DNA of 64,000 nt from Phytopseudomonas straminea (GTDB lineage Bacteria > Pseudomonadota > Gammaproteobacteria > Pseudomonadales > Pseudomonadaceae): NCBI RefSeq assembly GCF_900112645.1, contig NZ_FOMO01000002.1, positions 181,593-245,592 of the forward strand. Reading direction: 5' to 3'. The position numbers and the translations under genes are program-made. Each line of letters begins with the position of its first letter. The stretch's first letter is position 1. The notes under the pieces are model-generated. The model searched no databases, was not told the DNA's origin, and was given only the letters and a program-made list of their open reading frames with translations. Positions 35,547 to 47,988 of the stretch are shown in pieces.

Positions 35547-37177
35547 CGTTTACCGCTCCCCAAGAGATAGTTGCTCAGCTCTATCAACCCTTGCACCGGA
35601 ACTTCCAGCCAATCAGGACGATAGCGCGCTTCATACAGAATTTCGTAAGCCGCCTTCTCGATGCAGAACAGCGCCAGGGCTGCCACTTCACCTTCGCGGT
35701 CGTGCCAGGCGTGGGGCAGATCGGCTGCCGCCAGCCGGTAGGCTTCATTGAATGCGGTTCTGGCCTGGCTGCGATACAGCCCGGCGATATGCTGGCGGGC
35801 CTGTTCGGCCTCGGCAGTGACGTCACCGCTCTGGGCGCTGCGCATGGCCATGGCGGCCGCGTAGTCGAAGGAGCGCAGCATGCCGGCGACGTCCTTGAGC
35901 GGGCTGTAGAAAGCGCGGCGCTCTTCCAGGGTGCGAGTCGGTTCGCCCTCGAAATCGATCAGGTAAGCGTCGCCCTGCACCACCAGTACCTGGCCCAGGT
36001 GCAGGTCGCCATGCACACGCATGCGAATACCACCCGCCGACCGTCGCGCCAGGTCTTCGACCCGTTCGAGAATCTGCTCATGGCGGGCGGCCAGCCAGTC
36101 CGCCTGGTTGGCGGCTTCACCCGGTAAGTGTCCGCGCCCCTCGGCGATTACCTTCAGCGCCTCACGTACTTGCGCGGTGATGTTCTGCGACCACTCGGCC
36201 ACTTCGGCGTCGCCGGTCTCGTGGTAGCCGAAGTCAGGGTTGTCGCTGGCCTGGCCGAGGGCCACATGCATCTCACCCAAACGCTTGCCCAACAGGACGG
36301 CGAAGGTTTCCAGCTCGGCCAGGGCGCCATGCCGGTTGTCCTGTTCGACATGCCCGCCGGCGAGTTCCTCGCGAACCGCGCGCTCCAGGTTGTTCAGCGT
36401 CCACTGCCAGGCATCGCCCTGATTGTTCAGGTAGCCCTGCAGAATCATCAGGGTGTGGGGCACGCCCTGCTCGTCCACGCGGCGCACTTCGCCCAGCAGT
36501 GGTGCGATGTGCGCGAAGCCCGCCGCCGTCAGGTAGCCGCCGATCTCCGCCTCCGGGTGGATGCCCGGCAGCACGCGACGTACCAGCTTGAGCACGGCCT
36601 GTTCATCGATGATCGCCGAGCTGTTGGACTGCTCCGCGGAGATCAGCTTGACCTCGGCATGGCTGAGGTCGCCCAGCTCCTGCAGGCGCGCAGTGGGCAC
36701 GAACTGGATCTCACTAGCCTGCCAGCCCAGCACGCGGCGCGCACTCAACTGGCCCATCACATGGCGCACGAAACCCGGCAGTGTATAGCCGTCGGTGAGC
36801 AGCCCTACCTGACTACCGCGCCGCAGCCGGGCCAGGGCCAGTTGTTGCGGCAGGTCGCTGCCGGCGTCCTGCTCGCCCACGTAGCCGAGCGGCACCTGAT
36901 AGTGTTCGATACTGCCGGACTGGCGTACGACCTCAACTTCAGCGAGCACGTAAGGTTGATCCGCGCTGCCGAACGGGACGGCATACAGCAGCTTCAACTG
37001 CTTCACGTCCTCGGCCCCGCCGGAGAACCAGCGCCGCTTGGGTAGGTAAGCCGGCAGGGACTCTTGCTCAAGAGTCGCGCGAGCCGGCAGTTGCAACAGC
37101 TCGGCGAGTTGGTCGTTGATCACCAGGGTGGTCAGCTCCGGCATGGGATCGACCGACGTTGAGTGCGAGCTGGTCAT
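35543..37177 (-). CDS. Stand-alone maltokinase (Pep2/Mak) without TreS domain
   Basis: 544 residues. It starts with a short unique stretch ([10 protein letters not shown]) and enters the maltokinase at [11 protein letters not shown] and [13 protein letters not shown] (N-terminal cap). The kinase lobe has [14 protein letters not shown] near residue 390 (catalytic Asp) and [17 protein letters not shown] near 405 (metal Asp). It phosphorylates maltose to alpha-maltose-1-phosphate for GlgE. In most Pseudomonas this unit is the C-terminal half of a roughly 1,100-residue TreS-Mak fusion; here the GH13 TreS half is missing and a strong GAGGAGG site serves the kinase directly. The protein itself looks intact. 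Confidence 0.9.
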
Positions 37178-37182
37178 GTGCG

Positions 37183-37189
37183 CCTCCTC
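37183..37189 (-). promoter_or_regulatory. Strong ribosome-binding site of the maltokinase gene
   Basis: GAGGAGG on the minus strand, five bases before the ATG at 37175-37177. It shows that the kinase is translated independently, although homologous kinases are usually the downstream part of a fusion. Confidence 0.75.
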
Positions 37190-37310
37190 GGCGAGCAGAA
37201 GCCAATAGATGCCAGAGGACGACCGAGTGAACCGGCCATCGAGTGGCCCGCTCCGCAGCGGTCATCAGGAAAGGTGCAATGCCAGGCTCGGCGTGCCATC
37301 GAACGGTTCC

Positions 37311-39335
<2,025 letters not shown>

Positions 39336-39570
39336 CGAAACGGGCTCCTCACGCCTGGCAGGCGTATAAGCTGTTGCGCCGTGGCGCGCCACGGGCTGCA
39401 GGCGACAGTACCTGGCTGAATGCGGTGTGCCGTCGGCACCCGTCGCCCTTCTCTGGCGCAAGGATTCCCGGGTGCCGCGACCTGTCTATCTCCGAACCTG
39501 GCGGCTTTGGCAAAGTTCATAGTTTCCGAGGCGAGGCAGCTGTGTCTCAGAACCTGCACACGACCGTTAA
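39336..39570 (-). other. Upstream region of glgE
   Basis: This gap carries the glgE ribosome site (GAGGAG at 39343-39348 on the minus strand) and presumably its promoter. I recognise no clear -35/-10 pair and no gene. It merges at about 39571 into the dispersed repeat. Confidence 0.4.
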
Positions 39571-39757
39571 GGCGGCATTGAATAAGGTGCTAAAAAGCAG
39601 AAGCGGTCGTTCACTCGTGGGAGAGGCTTTAGCCTCGAGCTCTTTATTTGCCTTTAAAAACTCGCGGCTAAAGCCGCTCCTACAAGATCGCGATCGGTCA
39701 ATCCACCACTTTGCAATCAAAGCGCTGAAGTCGAGCCCCAAGATCGTAAAAAGGATC
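39571..39757. repeat. Dispersed intergenic repeat, about 190 bp, copy A
   Basis: The element runs from GCAGAAGCGGTCGTTC through an imperfect palindrome (GGAGAGGCTTTAGCCTCGAG ... CTCGCGGCTAAAGCCGCTCC) to ACTTTGCAATCAAAGCGCTG and GATCGTAAAAAGGATC, where it meets the ligD stop. A diverged second copy lies at 45350-45555 in the same orientation. Confidence 0.8.
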
Positions 39758-42316
39758 TCAGGGCGCCTCGACACCGAGCTTCCTCCACATGGCCTTGGTG
39801 ATGCGTTGGCGAGTGGCATAACCGGTCCAAGGATCCTCATCGAGCTTGGCCAACCGCTGTTGCAGGTTGCCGATATGCCACTGTTTCGAGTCGCGCAACT
39901 GCCCCAGTTCTTCGCGGCTGATCGGCACCGATACCGGCAGGCCGGGCCGCGCGCGCACCGAATAGGCAGCCACGGTGCTGGCGCCGCGGCCGTTGCGCAG
40001 ATAATCCAGGTAAACCTTGCCGACGCGATTCTTGGGGCCCATACGAGCGCTGAAGCGATCCGGCAACTCGCTGGCCATGAACTGCGAAATTGCCTTGCCG
40101 AAGGCCTTCAGCGTGTCCCAGTCGACATGCCGGGCCAACGGCACCACGAGATGCATGCCAGCACCGCCGCTGGTTTTCACGAAGATTTCCAGGCCCAGTT
40201 CGTCGAGCACCGAGAGGCTCAGGCGCGTGGCCTCCAGCACGGTGCGCCAGGGCAGCGCCGGGTCCGGGTCGAGGTCGAGGATCAGCCGGTCCGGCCGCTC
40301 GATGCTGGCGTAGGCGGCATTCCAGGTATGCAATTCGATGGTGCCCATCTGCACGGCGCCGACCAGGGCCGGTACGCTGTCGATGGCCATCAGCCGGTCG
40401 TGACCGGGGTCGAGGTCGGCATCCAGATGACGGATATTGGGAATCGCCAAGCGCTCGGCATGCTTCTGGAAGAACTGCTCGCCGCCGACGCCGCCTGGCG
40501 CGCGCAACAGCGAGACCGGCCGATTGCGTACGTCGGGCAGCAGCCAGTCGGCAATCTCGGCGTAGAAGCGTGCGAGCTGCGCCTTGCTGGTGCCGCTCTG
40601 CTCGTCGATGACACGCTCTGGATGACTGACCGACACCTCGCCGATCTGCTCACGCCCCTTGCGCGGCGAAACCTTGCCGGGCTCTTCATTTCCTGACGCG
40701 CCCTCTTCCACGACCTTGGCTGACGCCGGCTGTTCCTCGACGATCTGCTCGACCGGCTTGTCGCTGCGCTCGCCGACGAAGGCGCCCTGGCGCACCAGGC
40801 CCTCGCCGGTCCAGCCGGCGAAGGCCACCTCGACCACCAGTTGCGGCTCGATCCACTGCACGCCACGGCGCTGGGCCGCGCCTGGCTGCTTGTGCAGCGG
40901 CGAGTCATCCCGCGCCAGCGCTTTCATGCGTTTGTGCAGATTGGCGAGCAGCGCCTCGTTGAAGCCGGTGCCGACCCGCCCAGCGTAGCGCAGGCCCTTC
41001 GCCTCGTTGACCGCCAGCAGCAGCGCACCGAAACCCGAGCGGCTGCCCTGGGGCTTGGTGAAACCGACCACCACGAACTCCTGGCGCTGCCGGCACTTGA
41101 GCTTGATCCAGTCGGCGCTGCGCGAGGATCGATAGGGGCTGCCGGCACGCTTGCCGATCACCCCTTCCAGACCCAGGGCACAGGCGCTACCCAGCACGCT
41201 CTGATGATCGACCTCGAAGGCCTCGGAGAAGTGCAGCGGGCCTTTGCGTTTAGGCAGCTTCTGCTGCAACGCTTCGCGGCGTTGCTCGACCGGCAATTCG
41301 CGCTGGTCGACGCCATCGAGCCAGGGCGCGTCGAACAGGAAATACAGGATGTCGCCGCTGCGCGCGTCATCGAAGGCGTTCTGCAGGGCCTGGAAATCCG
41401 GCATGCCCTGTTTGTCGAGCACCACCGCCTCGCCGTCCAGCCAGCTGTCGCCAAGCCTCAGTTTCTCCAGCGCCTTGGCCTGGGGCGCCATGCGCGCCGT
41501 CCAGTCGTGGCCGTTGCGGCTGAACAGCGTCACTTCGCCGCCTTTGACGCGGGCCATAATCCGGTAACCGTCGTACTTGATCTCGTAGAGCCAGTCGCCG
41601 GCCGGCGGCGACTCAACCAGGGTGGCCAGCTCGGGCGACAGGCTATCCGGCATGGCAATCTTGGCGGCTTTCTTGCGGCTCGCCTTGGCCGGTGCCTTGC
41701 TGCGCGATTGGCTCTCGCGCGCCTGGTTGGCGGCGGGCTTTTCCATGCCACCCACCAGCTCGCCGCTGATCACGCTGGCCGGCAGCTCGCTGACGATGTC
41801 GTACTCGTCGGCGGGCCGGGCCACGTCATCCTGCTCCTTGATCAACAGCCACTGCTGCTTGTCGCCGCTGCCTTTCAGGCGGGTGCGCACCAGGGTCCAG
41901 GCACCACTGAGCTTCTCGCCGATCAGGGTGAACTTGAGCTTGCCGGCCTCATACGCCGCGACGGGATCGCCCTCGGGCTGCCAGATACCCTGATCCCAGA
42001 CGATCACATCGCCTGCGCCATAGTTGCCCTCGGCAATGCTGCCCTCGAAGCTGGCGTAAGCCAGCGGATGATCCTCGACATGCACAGCCAGGCGCTTCTG
42101 CTTAGGGTCCAGGCTCGGCCCCTTGGGCACGGCCCAGCTTTTCAGGGTGCCTTCCAGCTCCAGGCGAAAGTCGTAGTGCAGGTTTCGGGCATCGTGCTTC
42201 TGCACCACGAACGTCAATGCACCCGCCTTGGCCCGGCTGCGCCGCGCAGGTTCGCGGGGCTCGCTGGTGGAGTCGAAATTGCGCTTGCGGTTGTATGCAC
42301 TGGTTGCCTTGGCCAT
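39758..42316 (-). CDS. ligD: ATP-dependent DNA ligase D (end-joining)
   Basis: 852 residues with the three LigD modules in the Pseudomonas order. The phosphoesterase is at about residues 30-190 (VVQKHDARNLHYDFRLE, GNYGAGDVIVWDQG). The ligase is at about 225-530 (YEIKYDGYRIMARV with the adenylated Lys near 247, DGEAVVL, GLEGVIGKR, DWIKLKC). The polymerase/primase is at about 580-845 (RFYAEIADWLLP, RLILDLDPDP, SGGAGMHLVVPL). It repairs double-strand breaks together with Ku. It starts 11 bases after the ku stop, so the two form an operon. GAGGTAAG precedes the ATG. Confidence 0.95.
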   Translation of the reverse strand: MAKATSAYNRKRNFDSTSEPREPARRSRAKAGALTFVVQKHDARNLHYDFRLELEGTLKSWAVPKGPSLDPKQKRLAVHVEDHPLAYASFEGSIAEGNYGAGDVIVWDQGIWQPEGDPVAAYEAGKLKFTLIGEKLSGAWTLVRTRLKGSGDKQQWLLIKEQDDVARPADEYDIVSELPASVISGELVGGMEKPAANQARESQSRSKAPAKASRKKAAKIAMPDSLSPELATLVESPPAGDWLYEIKYDGYRIMARVKGGEVTLFSRNGHDWTARMAPQAKALEKLRLGDSWLDGEAVVLDKQGMPDFQALQNAFDDARSGDILYFLFDAPWLDGVDQRELPVEQRREALQQKLPKRKGPLHFSEAFEVDHQSVLGSACALGLEGVIGKRAGSPYRSSRSADWIKLKCRQRQEFVVVGFTKPQGSRSGFGALLLAVNEAKGLRYAGRVGTGFNEALLANLHKRMKALARDDSPLHKQPGAAQRRGVQWIEPQLVVEVAFAGWTGEGLVRQGAFVGERSDKPVEQIVEEQPASAKVVEEGASGNEEPGKVSPRKGREQIGEVSVSHPERVIDEQSGTSKAQLARFYAEIADWLLPDVRNRPVSLLRAPGGVGGEQFFQKHAERLAIPNIRHLDADLDPGHDRLMAIDSVPALVGAVQMGTIELHTWNAAYASIERPDRLILDLDPDPALPWRTVLEATRLSLSVLDELGLEIFVKTSGGAGMHLVVPLARHVDWDTLKAFGKAISQFMASELPDRFSARMGPKNRVGKVYLDYLRNGRGASTVAAYSVRARPGLPVSVPISREELGQLRDSKQWHIGNLQQRLAKLDEDPWTGYATRQRITKAMWRKLGVEAP

Positions 42317-42327
42317 GGCCGCTTACC

Positions 42328-43152
42328 TCACTTGGCCGAGCGTTTGCGCGCCGGTTTGCTGGAATTGCCCTCGAGGCTGCGCTTGAGCAGATCGGTAAGG
42401 TCGATGACGTCGGCGCTCTTGCTCGGCGGCTTGCGCTCACCACTTTCCACGTCTTCGATCTTGCCGGCTTTGGCCTTCTTCTCGACCAGTTTCATGATCT
42501 TGTCGCGGAAGGTGTCCTGATACTCATCGGGCGACCACTCGACGCTCATGTCACGCACCAGGCGCTTGGCCATATCGCGCTCGCCCTTGCTGAGCTTGGC
42601 GCCGGTCACCGCCGCACTCAGCTCCAGGGTATCCAGGCCACGCACTTCATCGGGCCAGCGCAGCATTACCAGCAGCAGCGCATCGCCGTCGACCATCACC
42701 GCCGCCAGGTGCTGCTTGACGTGCAGTACCACGTTGGCGAGCGCCACCTTGCCGGAGCTCTTGAGGGTCTGCTGCAGCAGCGCATAGACCTTTTCGCCGC
42801 GCTTGTCCGGCGCCAGGTAATAGGGGCGCTCGATGTTCTGCAGGGGAATGTTCTCGGCATCGAGAAAACCGAAGATGTCGATGGTCTGGGTGGACTCGGG
42901 GTGAGCAGCGCGAATCTCGTCTTCGCTGATGATCACGTAGCGGCCCTTTTCCACCTGCACGCCCTTGGCGATGTGCTCCTTGTCGACTTCCTTGCCGGTG
43001 GCCTTGTTGACCCGCTTGTAGCCAACCGGCTCCATGCTGCGCGCATCCAGCCAGTCGAAGTCGATGCCCTTGGATTCGGTGGCCGAAACCAGCGACACGG
43101 GAATGTGAACCAGCCCGAAACTGATCGCCCCTTTCCAGATTGCACGCGCCAT
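42328..43152 (-). CDS. ku: Non-homologous end-joining protein Ku
   Basis: 274 residues. Bacterial Ku core: MARAIWKGAISFGLVHIPVSLVSAT, DFDWLDARSMEPVGYKRVNKATGKEV, TIDIFGFLDAENIPL, YYLAPDKRGEKVYALLQQTL, RLVRDMSVEWSPDEYQDTFRDKI. It ends in a Lys/Arg-rich tail (SSKPARKRSAK) like those that recruit LigD or bind DNA. The ATG at 43152 gives the family N terminus; the frame upstream is not Ku-like. It forms the homodimeric ring on DNA ends. Directly followed by ligD. Confidence 0.95.
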   Translation of the reverse strand: MARAIWKGAISFGLVHIPVSLVSATESKGIDFDWLDARSMEPVGYKRVNKATGKEVDKEHIAKGVQVEKGRYVIISEDEIRAAHPESTQTIDIFGFLDAENIPLQNIERPYYLAPDKRGEKVYALLQQTLKSSGKVALANVVLHVKQHLAAVMVDGDALLLVMLRWPDEVRGLDTLELSAAVTGAKLSKGERDMAKRLVRDMSVEWSPDEYQDTFRDKIMKLVEKKAKAGKIEDVESGERKPPSKSADVIDLTDLLKRSLEGNSSKPARKRSAK

Positions 43153-43218
43153 GTGGCGATCTCCCGTAATGTTGGCCTTTACGGGTGACTGGCCGGTAAA
43201 AACAAAAGTTTCAGTGAT

Positions 43219-43237
43219 CCGCCGGAGGGCCCGGCGG
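43219..43237 (-). terminator. Hairpin between the 80-residue protein gene and ku
   Basis: A perfect 7-bp stem, CCGCCGG/CCGGCGG, with a five-base loop lies 35 bases after the stop of the upstream small gene. It is followed on the minus strand by an A/T-rich stretch (CTTTTGTTTTTAC). Confidence 0.55.
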
Positions 43238-43271
43238 CAACGGCGCGGGCTCGCGCCGGGAGGGAATGGGG

Positions 43272-43514
43272 CTATAGCGCGACGCCGTCGCGGTAGATCA
43301 CGTCGCCGTCGATGGTGATGTCGCGGATCTGGCGCAGCATGTTGTCGGCGGCGGTTTCCGCCTCGCTCTCGCACACCGAGCCCAGTGCTGGCACCCAGAG
43401 CAACTGCACGGCAGCGCCGGCGCATTTGGGTTGGTACTCGATCAGGCCAACGTAGTGTTGGCCGTCCTTCATGGCGTCCGTCCAGGCAATGCATCCCTTG
43501 AAATTACGGAACAT
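43272..43514 (-). CDS. Hypothetical 80-residue protein
   Basis: 80 residues (starts MFRNFKGCIAWTDAMKDG) with GGGAG upstream of the ATG. It has a compact alpha/beta look with strands HYVGLIEYQP and AVQLLWVPAL and an amphipathic helix ESEAETAADNMLRQIRD, ending DITIDGDVIYRDG. No family recognised. It sits in front of ku on the same strand but is separated by 119 bases and a hairpin, so it is probably a separate unit. Confidence 0.6.
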   Translation of the reverse strand: MFRNFKGCIAWTDAMKDGQHYVGLIEYQPKCAGAAVQLLWVPALGSVCESEAETAADNMLRQIRDITIDGDVIYRDGVAL

Positions 43515-43575
43515 ACCCAGCTCCCATCTTCACGAGGTACTCCATAAGAGCGCTGCCAGCTCGCAGACGTTCCCG

Positions 43576-44094
43576 TCATCTACGCGCGCGCTTCTCCAGC
43601 CAGGCGATCAGGTGCGGCACGGTGTTGAAGATGAACAGCGCCATCAGCGTGGCCAGCACCGCCGTGGCCTCGCGCCCCATGCCGATGGTGATGCCGATGG
43701 CCGCGGTCAGCCAGATGCCGGCGGCGGTGGTGAGGCCCTTCACCTCGGTCATCGAGTCGCCCTTGATGATGGTGCCGGCGCACAGGAAGCCGATACCGGC
43801 GACCAGGCCCTGGATGACCCGACTCATGGCATCGTGCTCGGCGCCCATCTGCGCCGGCACCAGCACGAACATCGCCGAGCCGATGGCCACCAGCATATGG
43901 GTGCGCACGCCGGCCGCCTTGCCGCTGGTTTCTCGCTCGAAGCCCAGCAAGCCGCCTAGCAGCGCCGCCAGCAGCAGCCGCAGGGTGACCTGGGTCAACT
44001 GCTCGGGGGTACTCAGATCGGAAAATTCGCTGGCCAGCGTGGCCAGTACCGCGTCCCAGAAACTCAAGTCTGTTGCTCCAGCCTGCTCGCTCAT
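43576..44094 (-). CDS. MgtC/SapB family membrane protein
   Basis: 172 residues from the ATG at 44094 (MSEQAGATDLSFWDA); an upstream ATG (44238) would add a non-family extension. The signature is LRLLLAALLGGLLGFERETSGKAAGVRTHMLVAIGSAMF, then VIQGLVAGIGFLCAGTIIKG and LTTAAGIWLTAAIGITIGMG. There are four or five helices in the inner membrane. MgtC proteins aid growth in low magnesium and stress survival, in some bacteria by affecting ATP synthase. It lies between end-joining genes and katE. Confidence 0.88.
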   Translation of the reverse strand: MSEQAGATDLSFWDAVLATLASEFSDLSTPEQLTQVTLRLLLAALLGGLLGFERETSGKAAGVRTHMLVAIGSAMFVLVPAQMGAEHDAMSRVIQGLVAGIGFLCAGTIIKGDSMTEVKGLTTAAGIWLTAAIGITIGMGREATAVLATLMALFIFNTVPHLIAWLEKRARR

Positions 44095-44278
44095 GAAGTC
44101 CAGCGCTGCGCTCGCCCGCGCCTGTGCAATCGACCCGTGCCTCGACCAGAGGTTTGCCTTTTTTGCCAGCTTACCGCTGGGCGAAAAACCTGAACGCCAT
44201 GCAACGCCGGCTTCTCTATTGTCCTGACAGGCGAGCACGCCGCCTCGCGTCCGAGGCGCACGACGAAAGGAGGTTCGG

Positions 44279-44497
44279 ATGTCCAGAAATCACTACTTTC
44301 TCGTCAGCTACCGGCTTGGCAAGCAGAAGAAATCCACGGAAGTGCAGGCTGCAGCCTCGGTGCTAACGCCCGAACAGGCCCGTTACCACATCGAATCGCT
44401 GCACAGCAGCGAGCTGCCCAGCGAGATCACCGATATCGAAGTGAAGCCGATGGGTGATGCGGCCGACCAGGAACCCGGCCAGCAGCGACAGACTTGA
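44279..44497 (+). CDS. Small hypothetical protein, first of a three-gene unit
   Basis: 72 residues (MSRNHYFLVSYRLGKQKKST) with a perfect AGGAGG nine bases before the ATG. A beta-strand NHYFLVSYRL is followed by a helix TPEQARYHIESLHSSELP and a second strand ITDIEVKPM, so it could be a small ferredoxin-like fold. No family recognised. The next gene begins at or just after its stop. Confidence 0.65.
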   Translation: MSRNHYFLVSYRLGKQKKSTEVQAAASVLTPEQARYHIESLHSSELPSEITDIEVKPMGDAADQEPGQQRQT

Positions 44498-44505
44498 GCA
44501 CGATC

Positions 44506-45084
44506 ATGAGCAACCTTGGCCCCATCGAGAAAATCGCCCTCTACGGCGCACCGGATCGCGTCAACGACGCGTTGCAGGACGTCGCGCTGGAGCGCGGTCT
44601 GCAGGTCGTGGTGATCGTCGATGACCCGACCGATATCGCTGCACGCCCAGGTCTGGCGGCCAAAAGCGGCACGCCGTTCGACGCTGACAGCGTGGCGCGA
44701 AGCGTGGCCGGCACGGATGCGGTGATCATGGTGCTGAACAGCCGTTCGCTGCATATCGGGGGGTTCGAACGCACCTACGACGCCATCATCGCCTTGCTCG
44801 AAGGGCTGCCGACGGCGCGGGTCGAACGCCTGATGCTGATCGGTGAGCACGGTTGGCTGGATCGCGATGACGGGCTACCGACCGAGAAACTCGAACACCT
44901 GCAACACAGCCTGCATAAATCGCCACTGGCGTGGACGCTCGTCGATGCCCCCGTTAAAGAGCCAAATGCATTCATGACGCTGCAACAATACGCCTGCAGC
45001 GTGATAGACCAATGCCTGCAGGGGACGAGCGTCAAACAGCGTTTGCACGTCGACTCTCGCCCGCAGGCCGAGGAGGCCCCATGA
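44506..45084 (+). CDS. NAD(P)-binding Rossmann protein (BLVRB/YwnB-like), degenerate loop
   Basis: 192 residues from the ATG at 44506; a TTG at 44494 overlapping the previous stop is an alternative. The N terminus KIALYGAPDRVNDALQDVALERGLQVVVIVDDP resembles the NAD(P)H-binding atypical SDR fold. The usual GATGxxG loop is changed to GAPDRVN, which may weaken or alter cofactor binding. Later segments GTDAVIMVLNSRS and RLMLIGEHGWLD fit the fold. Coupled at the end to the next gene by ATGA. Confidence 0.7.
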   Translation: MSNLGPIEKIALYGAPDRVNDALQDVALERGLQVVVIVDDPTDIAARPGLAAKSGTPFDADSVARSVAGTDAVIMVLNSRSLHIGGFERTYDAIIALLEGLPTARVERLMLIGEHGWLDRDDGLPTEKLEHLQHSLHKSPLAWTLVDAPVKEPNAFMTLQQYACSVIDQCLQGTSVKQRLHVDSRPQAEEAP

Positions 45085-45329
45085 GTCCTGAAAGCTATAT
45101 TCTGTTGATGATTTCCGGTTGGTTACTGGTATCGGCGGCCATGTTGTGGGGCATGTTGCGCCTGCTCAAACGTCATCAGCTCGAAGCCCAGCTGGCCGAA
45201 GACTTCCCTGCCCTGCCCGCCTCACCCAGCGATCCGGTATGGCGTCGCCAGCATGCACCGCGACGCGCCAAACTGCGCGCCCGTGCCCAGCGTACCTGTC
45301 AGCAGCATGCGCACGTGCTGATGAGCTAA
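45081..45329 (+). CDS. Small single-pass membrane protein
   Basis: 82 residues. One N-terminal hydrophobic helix (YILLMISGWLLVSAAMLWGML) is followed by a basic cytoplasmic-type tail rich in Arg, Gln and His (RRQHAPRRAKLRARAQRTCQ). The ATG overlaps the preceding stop (ATGA). No family recognised. Confidence 0.65.
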   Translation: MSPESYILLMISGWLLVSAAMLWGMLRLLKRHQLEAQLAEDFPALPASPSDPVWRRQHAPRRAKLRARAQRTCQQHAHVLMS

Positions 45330-45349
45330 GAATCAGTTGACGATTTTCA

Positions 45350-45555
45350 GGCAACGTTGAAGAGGCAGCTATAAGGCAGAAGCGGCCGTTCGCGTAACGC
45401 GTAGGAGGGGCTTTAGCCCCGAGCTTTTTATCAAGGCGAACAAAGAACTCGCGGCTAAAGCCGCTCCTACAAAAGTGTTCTGCTCACCGGCCTCTGCCGC
45501 CACTTTGCAGGCAAAGCGCTGGAGTCGGGCCGGACGATTGTGAAAAGCTTCTAAT
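45350..45555. repeat. Dispersed intergenic repeat, about 200 bp, copy B
   Basis: Matches copy A (39571-39757) through GCAGAAGCGGCCGTTC, the palindrome GGAGGGGCTTTAGCCCCGAG ... CTCGCGGCTAAAGCCGCTCC, ACTTTGCAGGCAAAGCGCTG and GATTGTGAAAAGCTTCT. The palindromic arms are better conserved than the spacers. Confidence 0.8.
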
Positions 45556-45564
45556 ACCCAGCTG

Positions 45565-45598
45565 AAAGCCCCTGCACCTCGCGGTACAGGGGCTTTTT
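45565..45598 (+). terminator. Rho-independent terminator between the small-protein unit and katE
   Basis: AAAGCCCCTG / CAGGGGCTTTTT stem with a GTACC-type loop and a run of five T on the plus strand. It can also cap the convergent katE transcript, whose stop is at 45603. Confidence 0.85.
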
Positions 45599-45602
45599 CA
45601 CG

Positions 45603-47741
<2,139 letters not shown>

Positions 47742-47836
47742 CAGTCATCTCTCCTCACATGGGTATCGCCCGCCGAATCGATCGGGGGCAACAGCGTCCT
47801 CCGCGCTCAGGCAGGCACGGTATGGACGTATGGACG

Positions 47837-47852
47837 CCTCACGAATGTGAGG
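47837..47852. promoter_or_regulatory. Palindrome upstream of katE
   Basis: CCTCAC-GAAT-GTGAGG, about 95 bases before the katE start, next to a tandem GTCCATAC-GTCCATAC (minus strand) that could hold a -10-like element. It could be an operator or a 5' hairpin. No activity can be shown from sequence. Confidence 0.35.
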
Positions 47853-47935
47853 CCATTTGGCTGGGGACGTTCGGGTTATTTGGCGAGGCGATGCCCTGCA
47901 ACAGGACGGACGGCACTAAAGCCTGGCCTCGGCAT

Positions 47936-47969
47936 GAAAAAGCCCGGCATGCGCAAGGCATGCCGGGCT
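47936..47969 (-). terminator. Rho-independent terminator of glgP
   Basis: A perfect 12-bp stem AGCCCGGCATGC/GCATGCCGGGCT with a five-base loop is followed on the minus strand by TTTTT. It lies 20 bases after the glgP stop. Confidence 0.9.
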
Positions 47970-47988
47970 TGTCGTTATGGCGCAGCGA

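Noticed and set aside
37068..37265. Minus-strand frame in the glgE-maltokinase gap, considered as a TreS remnant
   Set aside because: Reading this gap in the frames on the minus strand gives no GH13/TreS motif, so it is not a recognisable relic.
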